Source: Actinomyces sp. oral taxon 897
GTDB taxonomy: Bacteria > Actinomycetota > Actinomycetes > Actinomycetales > Actinomycetaceae
DNA: 64,000 nt
Direction of reading: 5' to 3'
NCBI RefSeq assembly: GCF_002999235.1
Contig: NZ_CP027236.1
Coordinates: 248,001-312,000, forward strand
Of the stretch, positions 25,667-34,800 are shown in pieces. Below the pieces are notes generated by a model. The model was not told the DNA's origin. It was given only the letters and a program-made list of their open reading frames with translations, and did no database searches. The translations under genes and the position numbers were made by a program. The first letter of the stretch is position 1. Every line of letters begins with the position of its first letter.

Positions 25667-27916
25667 GTGCCCACTCTGGTGATGATCAACGTCAAGGACG
25701 GCATGGACTCGTCCATGAACAAGAAGGCGTACGCCTTCCTGGAGAAGCTCAGGGCCGATGACACCCTTCCCGGCCTGCACATTGAGCCCATTCAGTCGGC
25801 CGCCGACCCCCGAGTGCGCACAGGCAGGGTGGACCGTAATTTCCGGGCCGTCCTGTTCAAGGTGGACAGCAGCTTCGGTCCCGTCTACGGATTCTACGGC
25901 ATCTGGCCGCACAACAAGGCCATTGAGATAGCGCGCACCACCCGCCTGACCACGAACCGCGTCAACGGGGTCCCCGAGATTCACCGCATTACCGATGCCG
26001 TCGAGGCGCTCGCCGAGGACGCCCCGGTCTCCAGCGCCCCAGCCGAGGCGCCCGGCAGGTCCTTTGCCTCCCCGGCTCCTGCGGACATCCCGGTGCAGAG
26101 CGCGAACGTCATGGGGAAGGCCCCCGGCTGGGAGCCGGGCCTGACCGTGCAGATTATCCACGACCGTCTCGGTGTGGACGAGGAGCTCGTCGCCCGTGCG
26201 CTCGCCGCGCCCACCGAGGACGCTCTGGAGGACATTATTGGGGCCGCAAGCGTGGAGTGGCAGGCCGACGCCCTCCTGGAGCTGGCGACCGGTACCCCGC
26301 TGGAGCAGGTGCGCAGCAACCTCGCCCTCGACCAGGGCGCCGTCATCGAGGGCACGGAGGACGAGAAGTTCCTCGCCGGCCTGAACCTGCCCGCCGCCCG
26401 CATGACCTTCTACAAGGTTGAGGACAATGACGAGCTGCGCCGGATTATTAATAGTGGGGACTTCGGTGCCTGGCGTATATTCCTCCACCCCCAGCAGCGC
26501 GAGTACGCTGAGAAGTCCCGTAACGGCTCCTTCCGCCTGTCCGGGGGCGCGGGCACCGGCAAGACCGTCGTCGCCGTCCACCGCGCCCGCAACCTGGCCC
26601 GGGCGAACCCCCGTGCGCGCGTGCTGCTGACCACCTACACCCGTAACCTGGCCGACGACCTGGCCTCCCAGGTCCACCAGCTCTCCGGCGCGCAGACGGT
26701 AGAGCGGCTCGATAGGCCCGGTGTCTACGTCAGCGGCATCGACCAGCTCGTCTGGGCCATAATGAAACGGGCTCGCTCCGGTATCGCCGACGCCGTCAAG
26801 GACGTGCTCGGACACCCCCGGGAGGACCCGCTGAAGTCCTCCGACGTCAGCTGGGACCAGGCCATTGACGAGGCCGGACGGATCCTTCCCGCCGAGATCG
26901 CCACCACGGCCTTCTTCGAGGCCGAGTACGAGACCGTCATCCTGCCCTACCGGGTCACCACCGAGTCCCAGTACCTGAGCGTGCGGCGTCAGGGCCGGGG
27001 ACTGTCCCTCAGCCGGGCCAGGCGGATGGCGGTCTGGAAGGTGGTCGCGGCCTACCGGTCCGCCGGCCGCGCGGAAGGGGGGACCAGCTTCGCGGAGAGG
27101 GCGGCGATCGCAGCCGCGTGGCTTGAGCGGACCGGTCAGCACCTCTTTGACCACGTGATCGTCGACGAGTCCCAGGACCTCACCCCCGCGCACTTCCAGC
27201 TGCTGCGTGCGCTGGTCGCCCAGGGACCCGACGACCTCTTCCTGTGCGAGGACTCCCACCAGCGCATCTACGGCCAGAAGGTGACCCTGTCCCACTACGG
27301 GATCGAGATCCGCGGGCGGGCCCGCCGTCTGACGCTCAACTACCGGACCACCGCGCAGAACCTGGCCTGGGCCGTGAACGTGCTCGAGGGCGGCTCCTTC
27401 ACCGACCTGGAGGGACTGGTCGAGAAGCACCCCTACCGCTCCTCACGCTCCGGGCCGCTGCCGTTCCTTGCCCGTGCGAGCTCACCGCACGAGCAGATAC
27501 TGTGCGTCACCGCGATCGTGCGCAAGTGGTTGCTGACGTCTGCGGCCGGGGAGACCGGTGCCGGGGCCCCGGCCCCCGAGACGATCGCCGTCCTCGTGCC
27601 CGACAAGCGCCAGCGCGACCAGGTGGCCGCCGCGCTGGGCGAGCAGGGCCTGGAGGTGCAGGTCGTGGACCGTGAGGAGGTCAGGCCCGGCAGGCCGCTG
27701 ATCATGACCATGCACCGCGCCAAGGGTCTGGAGTTCACGCACGTGCTCCTGCTCGACGTCAACACGCTCCTCGACCCCCGGCGCCGCTACCGGGAGCCCC
27801 TGGACAAGACGGCCCTGGCTGACTGGCGGCTGCGTGAGCGCTCGCTGCTGTACGTGGCGGCCACGCGGGCGCGCGACGTGCTCGCGGTCGTGCCCACGCC
27901 CATGCCCAGGAGGTAG
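25667..27916 (+). CDS. SF1 (UvrD-like) helicase with N-terminal RelE/ParE-like domain
   Basis: 749 residues. Residues 1-110 resemble the RelE/ParE fold: LEKLRADDTLPGLHIEPI, DPRVRTGRVDRNFRAVLF and WPHNKAIEIA. After a linker comes a superfamily 1 helicase: Walker A GGAGTGKT (about 294), Walker B VIVDESQDLT (about 498), LTLNYRTTAQNLA, MTMHRAKGLEFTH and LYVAATRARD. I recall similar RelE-domain helicases in actinobacteria. The toxin-like domain probably acts as a ribosome- or RNA-binding module rather than a free toxin. GTG 25667 has GAGGAG 6 bp upstream. No cognate antitoxin gene is adjacent. Confidence 0.85.
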   Translation: MPTLVMINVKDGMDSSMNKKAYAFLEKLRADDTLPGLHIEPIQSAADPRVRTGRVDRNFRAVLFKVDSSFGPVYGFYGIWPHNKAIEIARTTRLTTNRVNGVPEIHRITDAVEALAEDAPVSSAPAEAPGRSFASPAPADIPVQSANVMGKAPGWEPGLTVQIIHDRLGVDEELVARALAAPTEDALEDIIGAASVEWQADALLELATGTPLEQVRSNLALDQGAVIEGTEDEKFLAGLNLPAARMTFYKVEDNDELRRIINSGDFGAWRIFLHPQQREYAEKSRNGSFRLSGGAGTGKTVVAVHRARNLARANPRARVLLTTYTRNLADDLASQVHQLSGAQTVERLDRPGVYVSGIDQLVWAIMKRARSGIADAVKDVLGHPREDPLKSSDVSWDQAIDEAGRILPAEIATTAFFEAEYETVILPYRVTTESQYLSVRRQGRGLSLSRARRMAVWKVVAAYRSAGRAEGGTSFAERAAIAAAWLERTGQHLFDHVIVDESQDLTPAHFQLLRALVAQGPDDLFLCEDSHQRIYGQKVTLSHYGIEIRGRARRLTLNYRTTAQNLAWAVNVLEGGSFTDLEGLVEKHPYRSSRSGPLPFLARASSPHEQILCVTAIVRKWLLTSAAGETGAGAPAPETIAVLVPDKRQRDQVAAALGEQGLEVQVVDREEVRPGRPLIMTMHRAKGLEFTHVLLLDVNTLLDPRRRYREPLDKTALADWRLRERSLLYVAATRARDVLAVVPTPMPRR

Positions 27917-28134
27917 CCCGTACCGGCCGGGGGACGTCAGCCGGGCCCCGGCGAACGCTGTGCACCGAGTGGTGGGGTGGCGGGTACAGGCAGGTGTCCG
28001 CCTGGCCCTGACGCTCTGCCGCCGACGGTCAGGCGGTGTCGTCTTCGTGACATCACACTCGGTACGGCTGCGGTACAGCCCTGCCCCGCCTAGAATGAAT
28101 CATGGCGTCAAATCCTGATTCAGGAGGTGTGCCC

Positions 28135-28485
28135 ATGACCGTTCCCACCACTACCACTACCGCTCCCGACGCCGTCGCCCGAGCACTGACCCAGGCAGGC
28201 CTCAGCCAACGACAGGCAGCTGAACGCACCGGTATCTCACAGTCGACCATCTCACGGATCCTCAACAACCAGCGCACCCCCACCATGCCGGAGCTCATCC
28301 TCCTCGCCCAGGCGACCGGGGTCACGCTCTCGGCCCTGACCGGACGCGGGACGGTGGCGGACCGCTGCCGTATGGCAGCGCGCTCGACCGAGGGTGCGAC
28401 CATGGAAGCCATGCGTGCCACCGCCATCGGCTACCTGGAGCTCGACGCCTACCTGGCGGACCAGGCGATCCCGCAGGCTCGCTGA
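28135..28485 (+). CDS. XRE-family HTH regulator of the ImmA/PIN cassette
   Basis: 116 residues. A helix-turn-helix occupies about residues 18-62: GLSQRQAAERTGIS, then QSTISRILNNQRTPTM. A helical tail follows. ATG 28135 is chosen for AGGAGGTG upstream; ATG 28102 is 6 bases after a TAGAAT -10 hexamer (28091-28096), so a leaderless longer form with 11 extra residues is possible. The stop overlaps the protease ATG by one base. By analogy with XRE/COG2856 pairs it should repress the cassette and be cleaved or relieved by the protease. Confidence 0.85.
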   Translation: MTVPTTTTTAPDAVARALTQAGLSQRQAAERTGISQSTISRILNNQRTPTMPELILLAQATGVTLSALTGRGTVADRCRMAARSTEGATMEAMRATAIGYLELDAYLADQAIPQAR

Positions 28486-29333
28486 TGCGGAGAAGCACTC
28501 AGGTTCTCGGACGCAAGTCCGCGGAGCGGTTTCGTGAGGAGCACGGCCTCGGTACCGGTCCCCTGGTGGACCTCGTAGGGGTCATTGAGGAGGCTACTGG
28601 TCACGACGTGGCCATTGTCAAGGCGCCGACCAATGAGCACGGCCTGACGGTGACCGATCCTGAACGTGGTGCCGTTTTCGTCCTCATTGCGTGCAGTGAC
28701 AACCCGATGCGTCAGCGCAGCAGCCTCGCCCACGAGCTCAGCCATGTCATCCACTCCGACTGTGTAGAACTGAGCCCGAGGACTGACGGGAGGCGTCCGG
28801 CCCCGGAGCGGCTCGCCGACGCCTTCGCGCGTCACCTCCTCATTCCGCGTGCCGCCGTTGAGCGGGCCATGGAGAGTCACCAGGGGGAGTGGACCGAGGC
28901 CGACCTGTCCCTCCTGGTCCGCAGGTACCTCGTGTCTCCCGCTATTGCCGCCATAGCCCTCAGCGAGGCCGGAGCCATTACCGACGACACCAAGGAGGAG
29001 TGGAAGCAGATCTACACCCCTGTTCTCGCCGCCCGCTACGGGTGGAGCGAGTATTACGCGGCCCTCCAGAACGTGTCCCGCCGTCCGCGTCCCCCTCGGC
29101 GTCTGCTCGCCAGGGCCATTGAGGGTTATCGGCAGGGCGTCGTGTCGGCACAGACGCTGGCAACGCTCCGAGGTGTCCCGGTCGTCCAGCTTGTGTCCGA
29201 GATGGAGAGCGCCGGGGTACGACCGGTGCCGGACAGCCCGGTCTGGAGCATACCGTCTACTGCCTCCTTTCCAGCGGTCGACCTCGCTGAGCTCGACGTG
29301 CTGCTTGGGGACGAGTCCGAGGCGGAGACGTGA
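28485..29333 (+). CDS. ImmA/IrrE-type zinc metallopeptidase (COG2856)
   Basis: 282 residues. The zinc-binding HEXXH-type motif reads HELSH in RSSLAHELSHVIHSD (about residues 80-94), followed by the downstream Glu/Asp-rich helix (RLADAFARHLLIP) typical of ImmA/IrrE. The C-terminal 150 residues are predicted helical and carry a second possible DNA/protein-binding region. Family members cleave partner XRE repressors during stress. It overlaps the PIN gene by 4 bp (GTGA), so all three genes are coupled. Confidence 0.9.
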   Translation: MRRSTQVLGRKSAERFREEHGLGTGPLVDLVGVIEEATGHDVAIVKAPTNEHGLTVTDPERGAVFVLIACSDNPMRQRSSLAHELSHVIHSDCVELSPRTDGRRPAPERLADAFARHLLIPRAAVERAMESHQGEWTEADLSLLVRRYLVSPAIAAIALSEAGAITDDTKEEWKQIYTPVLAARYGWSEYYAALQNVSRRPRPPRRLLARAIEGYRQGVVSAQTLATLRGVPVVQLVSEMESAGVRPVPDSPVWSIPSTASFPAVDLAELDVLLGDESEAET

Positions 29334-29959
29334 GCCCGCCCGTAATTCTCGATGCAGGTCCCAGCCTCAACTTTTTCGCCACCAACTCCGAGCGGCTTCT
29401 GATCCGGGTGGTCGGGCCGCTGACATTACCTCGTACTGTGTACCGCGAGATCGAGGGAAAGGCCGCTAGAGATCCGCGGTTCGAATCAGCCTCACGTACG
29501 CTCGGGAAGCTTCGTGGCAGCAAGTTCCTGACTGTTCTCGATGACGTCTACTCCGACACCCTCGGCGGCGTCGTCGTGAGGATGACTGGTCAGTCGTTTG
29601 CAAGGCGGGTTCTTGAGCCTAAGAATCTTGGTGAGATCATGGTCATTGCGCACGCCGTGGTCCTCGCGGAGGCGGGAACAGACGTCGGTGTTCTCGTCGA
29701 CGACGGTCAGGGTGCCCGCCTGGCTACCTTGGAGTCACGGCGACTTAGGCGTCTGCAACAGCAGGGACGGAGCGTCGGGACCGTCTCGCTGATGCGTACC
29801 CCCACCGTCCTTGAAAAAGCTATCCGTGACGGTTGCTTCGGGGACCGAGGAGAGCTTCGTAAGCTGTATGAGCGGATGCGTGGTCTCGATGACGGCCTCG
29901 TGCCAATTGAGGACACAGGTCTTCTACATAAGCCTCTCTGGCGGCGAGAGCCAGGTTGA
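29330..29959 (+). CDS. PIN-domain-like nuclease, third gene of the XRE/ImmA cassette
   Basis: 209 residues. PIN acidic residues are recognisable: VILDAGPSLNFF (N-terminal Asp, residues 5-16), the central NLGEIMVIAHA (Glu, about 99-109) and VLVDDGQGARLA (Asp-Asp, about 121-132). Such domains are single-strand ribonucleases, commonly toxins. GTG start overlaps the ImmA stop. Codons are less GC-biased than in flanking housekeeping genes. Function as the toxic effector controlled by the XRE/protease pair is inference from the arrangement. Confidence 0.82.
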   Translation: MSPPVILDAGPSLNFFATNSERLLIRVVGPLTLPRTVYREIEGKAARDPRFESASRTLGKLRGSKFLTVLDDVYSDTLGGVVVRMTGQSFARRVLEPKNLGEIMVIAHAVVLAEAGTDVGVLVDDGQGARLATLESRRLRRLQQQGRSVGTVSLMRTPTVLEKAIRDGCFGDRGELRKLYERMRGLDDGLVPIEDTGLLHKPLWRREPG

Positions 29960-29980
29960 TCACAGAAAATAGGCGTCTTG

Positions 29981-30067
29981 TCGTAAGCCGGGAGGCATCG
30001 TTCCTGAGGACGATGCCAACATTTTTGAGGAGATTATTTCTCAGGCATTGATCGTGTTGGCTTACGA
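29981..30067 (+). terminator. Structured element/terminator after the PIN gene
   Basis: A 9-bp outer inverted repeat TCGTAAGCC (29981-29989) / GGCTTACGA (30059-30067) encloses a hairpin GGCATCGT / ACGATGCC (29994-30017) followed by a T5 run (classic terminator geometry). A smaller GAG-ATTATTT-CTC hairpin follows. GCCAACA/TGTTGGC offers an alternative pairing. It could be a terminator within a larger fold, a small RNA, or an 87-bp MITE-like insertion. No clear target duplication is seen. Confidence 0.6.
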
Positions 30068-30097
30068 GTTGTTAATGGAGCTGACCTTGGGAGGAAG

Positions 30098-30229
30098 ATG
30101 ACCTGGTTGTGGTGGTGCGCCCGCCATCGACCCGGGTACTGGGAGGGCCTGGCAGCCCCGGGCCCGTGGGGGCAGACTCGGGGCATGACCGCACACGCAC
30201 TCGCTGATACCCGAGGTGACGTCTCATGA
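30098..30229 (+). CDS. Possible 43-residue Trp-rich leader peptide
   Basis: ATG 30098 follows GGGAGGAAG closely and opens 43 codons starting MTWLWWWCARHRPGYW, with five Trp in the first 16 codons. Its TGA overlaps the ATG of the reductase gene (ATGA), so translation would be coupled. A GGGCC/GGCCC stem can form inside it. Trp-rich leaders are used in attenuation, but nothing here links the downstream gene to tryptophan. Chance is possible in this TGG-rich stretch. Confidence 0.35.
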   Translation: MTWLWWCARHRPGYWEGLAAPGPWGQTRGMTAHALADTRGDVS

Positions 30230-30975
30230 CAACGGTTCTCGTCATTGGTGCAACCGGCCAGGTCGGCCGTCTGGTGGCTGAGGAGGCCCTGGGGCGCGGC
30301 CTGAGCGTGCGGGCCCAGAGCCGTGACGCCGGGCGGGCCCGTGGCGTGCTGCCCGCGGGTGCCGAGGTCGTCCAGGCCTCACCCGCGTCCGCCGCGGACC
30401 TGCGCCTCCTGGTGGAGGGGGTGGACGCCGTCGTCCTGACCCACGGCGGGGACGTGGACGGTCGTGGGGGAGTGAGCTTCTACGAGACCGTCCTGGCGGT
30501 CCTGGAAGCCCTGGAGGCCGGGACCCACGTCAGCCTCATGACGGCGATGAACACGAGCCGCTCGGCGGGCCGCAGCCGCTACGGCTTCGTGGAGTGGAAG
30601 CGGCGGGCCGAGCGCCTCGTGCGCGTCAGCGGCCACCCCTACACGATCGTGCGGCCCGGCTGGTTCGACTACCAGGGCCCGGGCGACCGACGTATCGACC
30701 TGCGTCAGGGGGACACGGTCACCGGCCGCCCCGGCGTGGACCGCCGCCACATCGCCCAGGTCCTCCTGGAGGGCGCCGCCGTCCCCTCCGGGGCCCGACG
30801 CACCGTGGAGGTCTTCAGCACCACCGGTGCGCCCGTGACCGACTTCGAGGCCCTGTTCGCCGCCACCCGGGCGGACGGGCCCGGCGCCCTGGACGGCGTG
30901 CTCGACGCCAACAACGTGCCGCTCACCGACGAGCCCGCGTCCGTCCAGGCCGATATCGCGCGGCTGCGCGGGTGA
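30226..30975 (+). CDS. NAD(P)-binding NmrA/atypical SDR family protein
   Basis: 249 residues with the Rossmann motif GATGQVGRLV (residues 8-17), a glycine pattern of atypical short-chain dehydrogenases, and YGFVEWKRRAERLV (about 117-130) holding a Tyr-x5-Lys arrangement in the active-site region. VRPGWFDYQG follows as in NmrA-like and NAD-epimerase relatives. Probably an NAD(P)H-dependent reductase or redox sensor; substrate unknown. It follows the Trp-rich small frame and precedes the Fic pseudogene. Confidence 0.82.
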   Translation: MTTVLVIGATGQVGRLVAEEALGRGLSVRAQSRDAGRARGVLPAGAEVVQASPASAADLRLLVEGVDAVVLTHGGDVDGRGGVSFYETVLAVLEALEAGTHVSLMTAMNTSRSAGRSRYGFVEWKRRAERLVRVSGHPYTIVRPGWFDYQGPGDRRIDLRQGDTVTGRPGVDRRHIAQVLLEGAAVPSGARRTVEVFSTTGAPVTDFEALFAATRADGPGALDGVLDANNVPLTDEPASVQADIARLRG

Positions 30976-31110
30976 GCGAGGAGCAGGCGCACGGGTCGGC
31001 GTCCGGTGCGAGGGCGTCCGGGGCCACCTGGGCGACGGCGCCAGCCTGCCTGGAGCAGGGGTGAACCGACGCGGTGAGGCCTGGACCGGAGCGGTCGCCT
31101 CCTGCCATCG

Positions 31111-31137
31111 ACTGCTAATTTAAGCTAAATTAGCAGT
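31111..31137. promoter_or_regulatory. Large inverted repeat upstream of the Fic remnant
   Basis: 11-bp arms ACTGCTAATTT (31111-31121) and AAATTAGCAGT (31127-31137) around a 5-bp AAGCT centre, 33 bp upstream of the Fic start. AT-rich in a GC-rich genome and highly symmetric, so a repressor operator is likely. Confidence 0.7.
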
Positions 31138-31169
31138 TGCTGGCAGTTAGCCGTTCTGAGGAGCCGGAC

Positions 31170-31716
31170 ATGAAGACGCCCGTCCCACCACCGTCGCTGG
31201 AGGCGGTCACCGCCTCCCTGCGGGGGACGCCCCGGTACCTCGAGGTCCTCCTTGACCAGCGACTGCGAACGGATCCGGACTACCACCCGTGGGACTGGTT
31301 CCTCCTCCCGGCTGCTGCGACGCGCCCCCGCACGCTATGCGCGCTCCTTCCTGTACACCGAGCACCAGGGTGATCTCACCTACTTCCTCCTGGAGCAGGC
31401 CAGGGTCGTGGTCCGGGCTGTCAACGAGCTCGACGCCTACCTGGCGCGCAAGACGGCGGAGCTGCGGTCCGCCGACGTCCTCCTACGCGGGCTCGGGCTG
31501 AACTACCGCCAGACGGACGTCCTGGGGCGGTTTCTGCGCGACCCTGGGCTGTCAACCAGCGTCGCGGACCACCAGGCGCGCTACGGCGTCGTGGCACAGA
31601 CGGCCCGGACCGACCTGACCGACCTCGCCCGGCGCGGTTACCTCGACGCCTCCAGGCAGGGGCGGCGCGTGGTGTGGCACCCGGTGGGGGACCTACCAGC
31701 ACGCCTGGGAGCGTAG
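31170..31716 (+). pseudogene. Fic-family protein, catalytic core lost and frame shifted
   Basis: The first part (ATG 31170 on, MKTPVPPPSLEAVTASLRGT) looks like a Fic-protein N-terminus and runs to a stop at 31373. A second frame carries a Fic C-terminus from about 31318: ARYARSFLYTEHQGDLTYFL, then a winged-helix tail ending RVVWHPVGDLPARLGA at 31716. The catalytic Fic core with HxFx(D/E)GNGR is missing, and the halves are out of frame. The gene therefore suffered an internal deletion plus frameshift and cannot AMPylate. The C-terminal winged helix might still be expressed. Confidence 0.75.
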
Positions 31717-31848
31717 CGTTCCGCGGGATAGCGTCGTCGCCAGCCTCCTCGGCGGTACCGCCGTGAGTGGGGGAAGCGATGGTGCCAGCTCGGCAGGGCG
31801 TCCGGGGCCCGCGGTACCGCCCTTAGGCTGGTATAGGCTGGCCGTGAG

Positions 31849-34800
31849 ATGAACGCGATGAACTCCCTCTTCGGCTCCCTGCCCGTCTCCGGTACGCAGG
31901 TGCGCCCCGGTGCGCAGGCGCCGGCAGAGGCGGCCCTGCCCAGCCTGCCCGACCCGGCCGACGACTCCTGGGCCGACGTCGAGCCCCCCGCCGAGGACTG
32001 GGAGACCGAGCCTCCCGCCGAGGAGGCGCCCCCGGACCTGGGCGCCGTCGCCCCCACCTGGGAGGAGCACCAGACCGGCGTCTCCGCCCTCGTCGCACGT
32101 GCCCGGGCGAACGCCGCCCGCGCCCGCGATGCCGGGAGGCGCGAGCCCGCCGGGGGCGGGGCCACGGCGTCGGGCCCCGGGGACGCGGCACGCCCCTACG
32201 GCCCAGGCCCCCTCCCCGGGCTCACCGTCGCCGACCCCACCACCCTCCTGGCCGACCTCAACCCCGCCCAGGCCCAGGCCGTCACCCACGCCGGCAGCCC
32301 CCTGCTCATAGTGGCCGGCGCCGGGTCCGGCAAGACCCGGGTCCTGACCCGCCGCATCGCCCACCTCATCGCCACGCGCCGCGCCCGCCCCGGGGAGATC
32401 CTGGCCATCACCTTCACCAACAAGGCCGCCGCCGAGATGCGCGAGAGGGTCACCGCCCTGGTGGGCCCGGTGGGGCAGCGCATGTGGGTGTCCACCTTCC
32501 ACTCCGCCTGCGTGCGCATCCTGCGCCGCGAGCACGCCGCCGCCGGACTGCGCTCGACCTTCTCCGTCTACGACGCCGCCGACTCCGCACGCCTGATCAC
32601 CCTCGTGGTGCGCGAGCTGGGCATCGACTCCAAGCGCTTCACCCCCAAGGCCTTCGCGCACCGCATCTCCGACCTCAAGAACGAGCTCGTCAGCCCCGCC
32701 CAGTTCGCCGAGGAGGCGGTGACCTCCAACCCCCTGGAACGCCACCTGGCCGAGGTCTACCCCGCCTACCAGGCCCGCCTGGGGGCCGCGAACGCCCTGG
32801 ACTTCGACGACCTCATTATGCGCACCGTCCAGCTCCTGCGGCAGCGCCCCGATGTGGCCGAGGCCTACCGGCGCCGCTTCCGCCACGTGCTGGTCGACGA
32901 GTACCAGGACACCAACCACGCCCAGTACGTGCTGGTCCACGAGCTCATCGGGGGACCGGGCACCTCCGGGGCCGACTCGGCCCTCCCCCCCGGTGAGCTG
33001 ACCGTGGTGGGGGACTCCGACCAGTCCATCTACGCCTTCCGCGGAGCCACCATCCGCAATATCGAGGAGTTCGAGAAGGACTACCCGACGGCCCGCACCA
33101 TCCTGCTGGAGCAGAACTACCGCTCCACCCAGAACATCCTCACCGCCGCCAACGCCGTCATCTCGCGCAACCCCGGGCGCCGGGAGAAGAACCTGTGGAC
33201 CGACTCCGGCGACGGGCCCGCGATCATCGGCTACGTGGCCGACTCCGAGCACGACGAGGCCCGCTGGGTCAGCACCGAGATCAGCCGCCTGGCCGAGGAG
33301 GCCGGTGTGCGCCCGCGCGACGTGGCCGTCTTCTACCGCACCAACGCCCAGTCCCGTGCCCTGGAGGAGGCCTTCATCCGCTCCGGGCAGCCCTACAAGG
33401 TCGTCGGCGGCACCCGCTTCTACGAGCGCAAGGAGATCAGGGACGCCATCGCCTACCTGCGTGCCGTGGACAACCCCGACGACGACGTGTCCCTGCGTCG
33501 CGTCCTCAACGTGCCCAAGCGGGGCCTGGGGGACAAGGCGGAGGCGGCCCTGGGCGCGCACGCCTCCAGGTACTCGGTGAGCTTCGGGCGCGCCGTGGCC
33601 GACGCCGCCGGCGAGCCTCGGCCCGCCACCGGGTCGGCAGGGGCGGCGCAGCCCGCACCCGGGGCCCAGGACGGGACGGGTGAGGTGGGCTCCGGGGCGC
33701 CCGGGGCCCAGGAGGCGACCGAGCCGCCCGCCGTCCAGGGGCTGACCGCCCGGGCCACCAGGCAGGTGACTGCCTTCCACCAGCTCCTTACTGGCCTGCG
33801 CCACCAGCTCGCCGCCGGCGACGGCGTCGCCGACATCCTCGACTCCGCCCTGGACGCCTCCGGCTACCTCGCCGAGCTGCGCGCCAGCGACGACCCGCAG
33901 GACGCCGCGCGCGTGGAAAACCTCGCCGAGCTGCACTCCGTGGCCGCCGACTTCCAGGACGCCAACCCCGACGGCGCGCTCGCCGACTTCCTGGAGCGGG
34001 TCAGTCTGGTGGCCGACTCCGACCAGCTCCCCCCGGGCGCCGACACCCAGGACGCCCACGCCCCGGACCAGGAGCAGGGCCAGGTCACCCTCATGACCGT
34101 CCACACCGCCAAGGGGCTGGAGTTCCCGGTCGTCTTCGTCACCGGCCTGGAGGACGGGACCTTCCCGCACTCCCGGGCCCTGGCCGAGGAGACCGAGCTG
34201 GCCGAGGAACGCCGCCTGGCCTACGTGGCCCTCACCCGCGCCCGTGAGCGCCTCTACGTGACCCGGGCCGCCGTGCGCTCCGCCTGGGGGGCGGCCAACG
34301 CCATGCCCGCCTCCCGCTTCCTGGAGGACATCCCCGCGCAGACCATGGAGTGGAGGCGCATCGCCTCCTCCACGGACGCCCTGCGTGGGGGCGGCACCGG
34401 CTGGGGGAGCAGCTGGGAGGGCGGGCTCGGAGGCGGGCGGGGCTCCTACGGCACCGGGGGCGGTGCCGGGAAGGCCGCGGGGGGCCGCCGTCGGCCCTCC
34501 TACGACGACGACTTCGCCCCGCCGATCGGCTCGGGCCGCCCGAAGCGCACGGGGCGGCTCGGCCGGGTCGAGACCCCCAAGGACCGCTTCGAGGCGCGGC
34601 GGGCCGAGCGCATGGCCAAGCGGGGCAGGCCCACGCGGCTCGACGGCTCGAGCGCCGGGGCCGATGGGGCCGACGGCGGGGCGCTGCCCGCCGCCGTCGC
34701 CGGTCTGAAGGTCGGGGACCGCGTCCGCCACGACGCCTACGGCGAGGGGGACGTCGTCGCCCTGGAGGGCGCGGGGCGCTCGACCGTCGCCCGCGTCACC

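Noticed and set aside
25361..27430. 689-codon antisense frame opposite the RelE-helicase
   Set aside because: Shadow of GC-rich codons without motifs. The sense frame contains all SF1 helicase motifs.
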